Part shown: positions 63,343-64,000 of the stretch, piece by piece
How the letters are laid out: each line of letters starts with the position of its first letter
How positions within the stretch are numbered: the first letter of the stretch is position 1
NCBI RefSeq assembly: GCF_016406305.1
Contig: NZ_CP066369.1
Location: 3,676,501-3,740,500 of the forward strand
Source: Shewanella putrefaciens
Lineage (GTDB): Bacteria > Pseudomonadota > Gammaproteobacteria > Enterobacterales > Shewanellaceae
DNA length: 64,000 nucleotides
Direction: 5' to 3'
The notes under the pieces: model-generated
Database searches by the model: none
Told to the model about the DNA's origin: nothing
The model's input: the letters and a program-made list of their open reading frames with translations, nothing else
Program-made: the position numbers and the translations under genes

Positions 63343-64000
63343 ATGGATAAAATTGCGGCAATACGTAGCTTTGTCGAAGTGGCAAACTGCGGTAGCTTTA
63401 CCAAAGCTGCAGAACATTTAGACCTCAGCCGCCTGCAGGTGTCCCGCCATATTCAAGAAGTCGAACAGTGGCTTAATCTGCGTTTATTACACCGCACCAC
63501 CCGCAGTGTGAGCCTCACCCTGCAGGGGGAAGAAGCACTACATTATTGTCAGCGCGTTTTAAGCGAAGTTGCCGCTATGGAGAGCCGCGCCCATAGCCAT
63601 AATACTGAGCTGGTTGGCAGTATTCGCATCGCCACGCCCATTGGCCTTGGTCAGCACAGCCTGTTTGATGTCGTCGACCGCTTTATTAAGTTACATCCTA
63701 AAGTGAATATTCAATTGGTAATGTCCGACAGCATGGCGCAATTGGTGGATGAAAGGGTCGATGTGGCATTACGTTATACCGAAAGACCCGATGATAGTCT
63801 GATTGCGCGTCGGCTGATGACCATAGACGAAGTGCTGTGCGCCTCCCCCAATTACCTCGCGGCGGTTACTCCGCTATCGGCCCCCATAGATCTGCTCGAA
63901 CATAATTGCCTTATCCATTCGTCACAGCAAAGTTGGCATTTTTTGAAGGAGCAGCAGACTGAGTTGATTAAGCCTAGGGGGAATCTAAAAGCAAACGATA
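63343..64000 (+). CDS. LysR-family transcriptional regulator, N-terminal 219 residues (runs off window)
   Basis: An open frame from ATG 63343 with no stop before the window edge. It begins MDKIAAIRSFVEVANCGSFT and continues KAAEHLDLSRLQVSRHIQ, a LysR winged helix. The co-inducer domain follows (GSIRIATPIGLGQHSLFDVV, VDVALRYTERPDDSLIARRL). Divergent orientation to the NAD(P)H-binding gene with 105 bp between starts is the usual LysR/target layout. About 80 residues are missing at the right end. Confidence 0.9.
   Translation, partial: MDKIAAIRSFVEVANCGSFTKAAEHLDLSRLQVSRHIQEVEQWLNLRLLHRTTRSVSLTLQGEEALHYCQRVLSEVAAMESRAHSHNTELVGSIRIATPIGLGQHSLFDVVDRFIKLHPKVNIQLVMSDSMAQLVDERVDVALRYTERPDDSLIARRLMTIDEVLCASPNYLAAVTPLSAPIDLLEHNCLIHSSQQSWHFLKEQQTELIKPRGNLKAND

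Overview
The window reads as a chromosomal segment of a Shewanella-type gammaproteobacterium. The main grounds are the order zapA - 6S RNA - ygfA with ygfB - ubiH - ubiI - gcvT - gcvH - gcvP, the mdh/argR divergent pair, an OsmC-YcaO fusion, azurin, and several small conserved families common in Shewanella. No tRNA, rRNA, CRISPR array or intact insertion sequence was seen. Most of the window is chromosomal housekeeping sequence. Two stretches are clearly accessory: about 23.6-39.7 kb and 39.7-49.4 kb.

Layout. 1-5.2 kb: the 5' end of an unknown gene, a cobalamin-riboswitch-controlled TonB receptor (btuB), a secreted protein and an RCC1-like lipoprotein. 5.4-13.3 kb: a nucleoside/ribose salvage pair (rihA-rbsK), azurin, a DUF3622-like protein, a purine phosphoribosyltransferase, a Tat-exported PhoD phosphatase behind a three-unit Pho box, a CBS-pair protein and a MATE exporter. 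13.5-23.3 kb: an esterase, a Bacteroidetes-like second Lgt, a cupin, a diguanylate cyclase, OsmC-YcaO, small membrane and lipoproteins, an orphan solute-binding protein and a DUF3297 protein.

23.6-39.7 kb is a catabolic and transport block. Eleven tightly packed minus-strand genes run, in transcription order, RBBP9-like hydrolase, DUF1302 outer-membrane protein, DUF1329, YCF48-like, RND/MMPL exporter-like protein, quinone reductase, TauD dioxygenase, BKACE, MFS, FrnE/DsbA and Rieske. A divergent acyl-CoA ligase lies at one end and an AraC regulator at the other. It looks like a system for moving a hydrophobic or ester compound through the envelope and degrading it by a CoA-dependent route. 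The substrate cannot be told from the sequence.

39.7-49.4 kb is a mosaic with repeat scars: a DUF3332-like lipoprotein, a VIT-like membrane protein, DedA, an editing-domain-less threonyl-tRNA synthetase, a GIY-YIG protein with eleven repeats of about 50 residues, and a DUF4062 (TIR-like) protein bracketed by direct repeats. The most striking object is upstream of the truncated ThrRS. A 21-codon leader peptide with six consecutive Thr codons is followed by mutually exclusive antiterminator and terminator hairpins. This is a complete-looking threonine attenuator on an aminoacyl-tRNA synthetase.

49.4-64 kb is conserved: gcvTHP, ubiI, ubiH, ygfB, zapA, 6S RNA, ygfA, folM, a DCC-family protein, mdh, argR (with an ARG box), an NAD(P)H-binding protein and the start of a divergent LysR regulator that runs off the window. 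Across the window, several intergenic regions carry degenerate tandem arrays of 11-17 bp units, a recurring structure that the genes do not explain.
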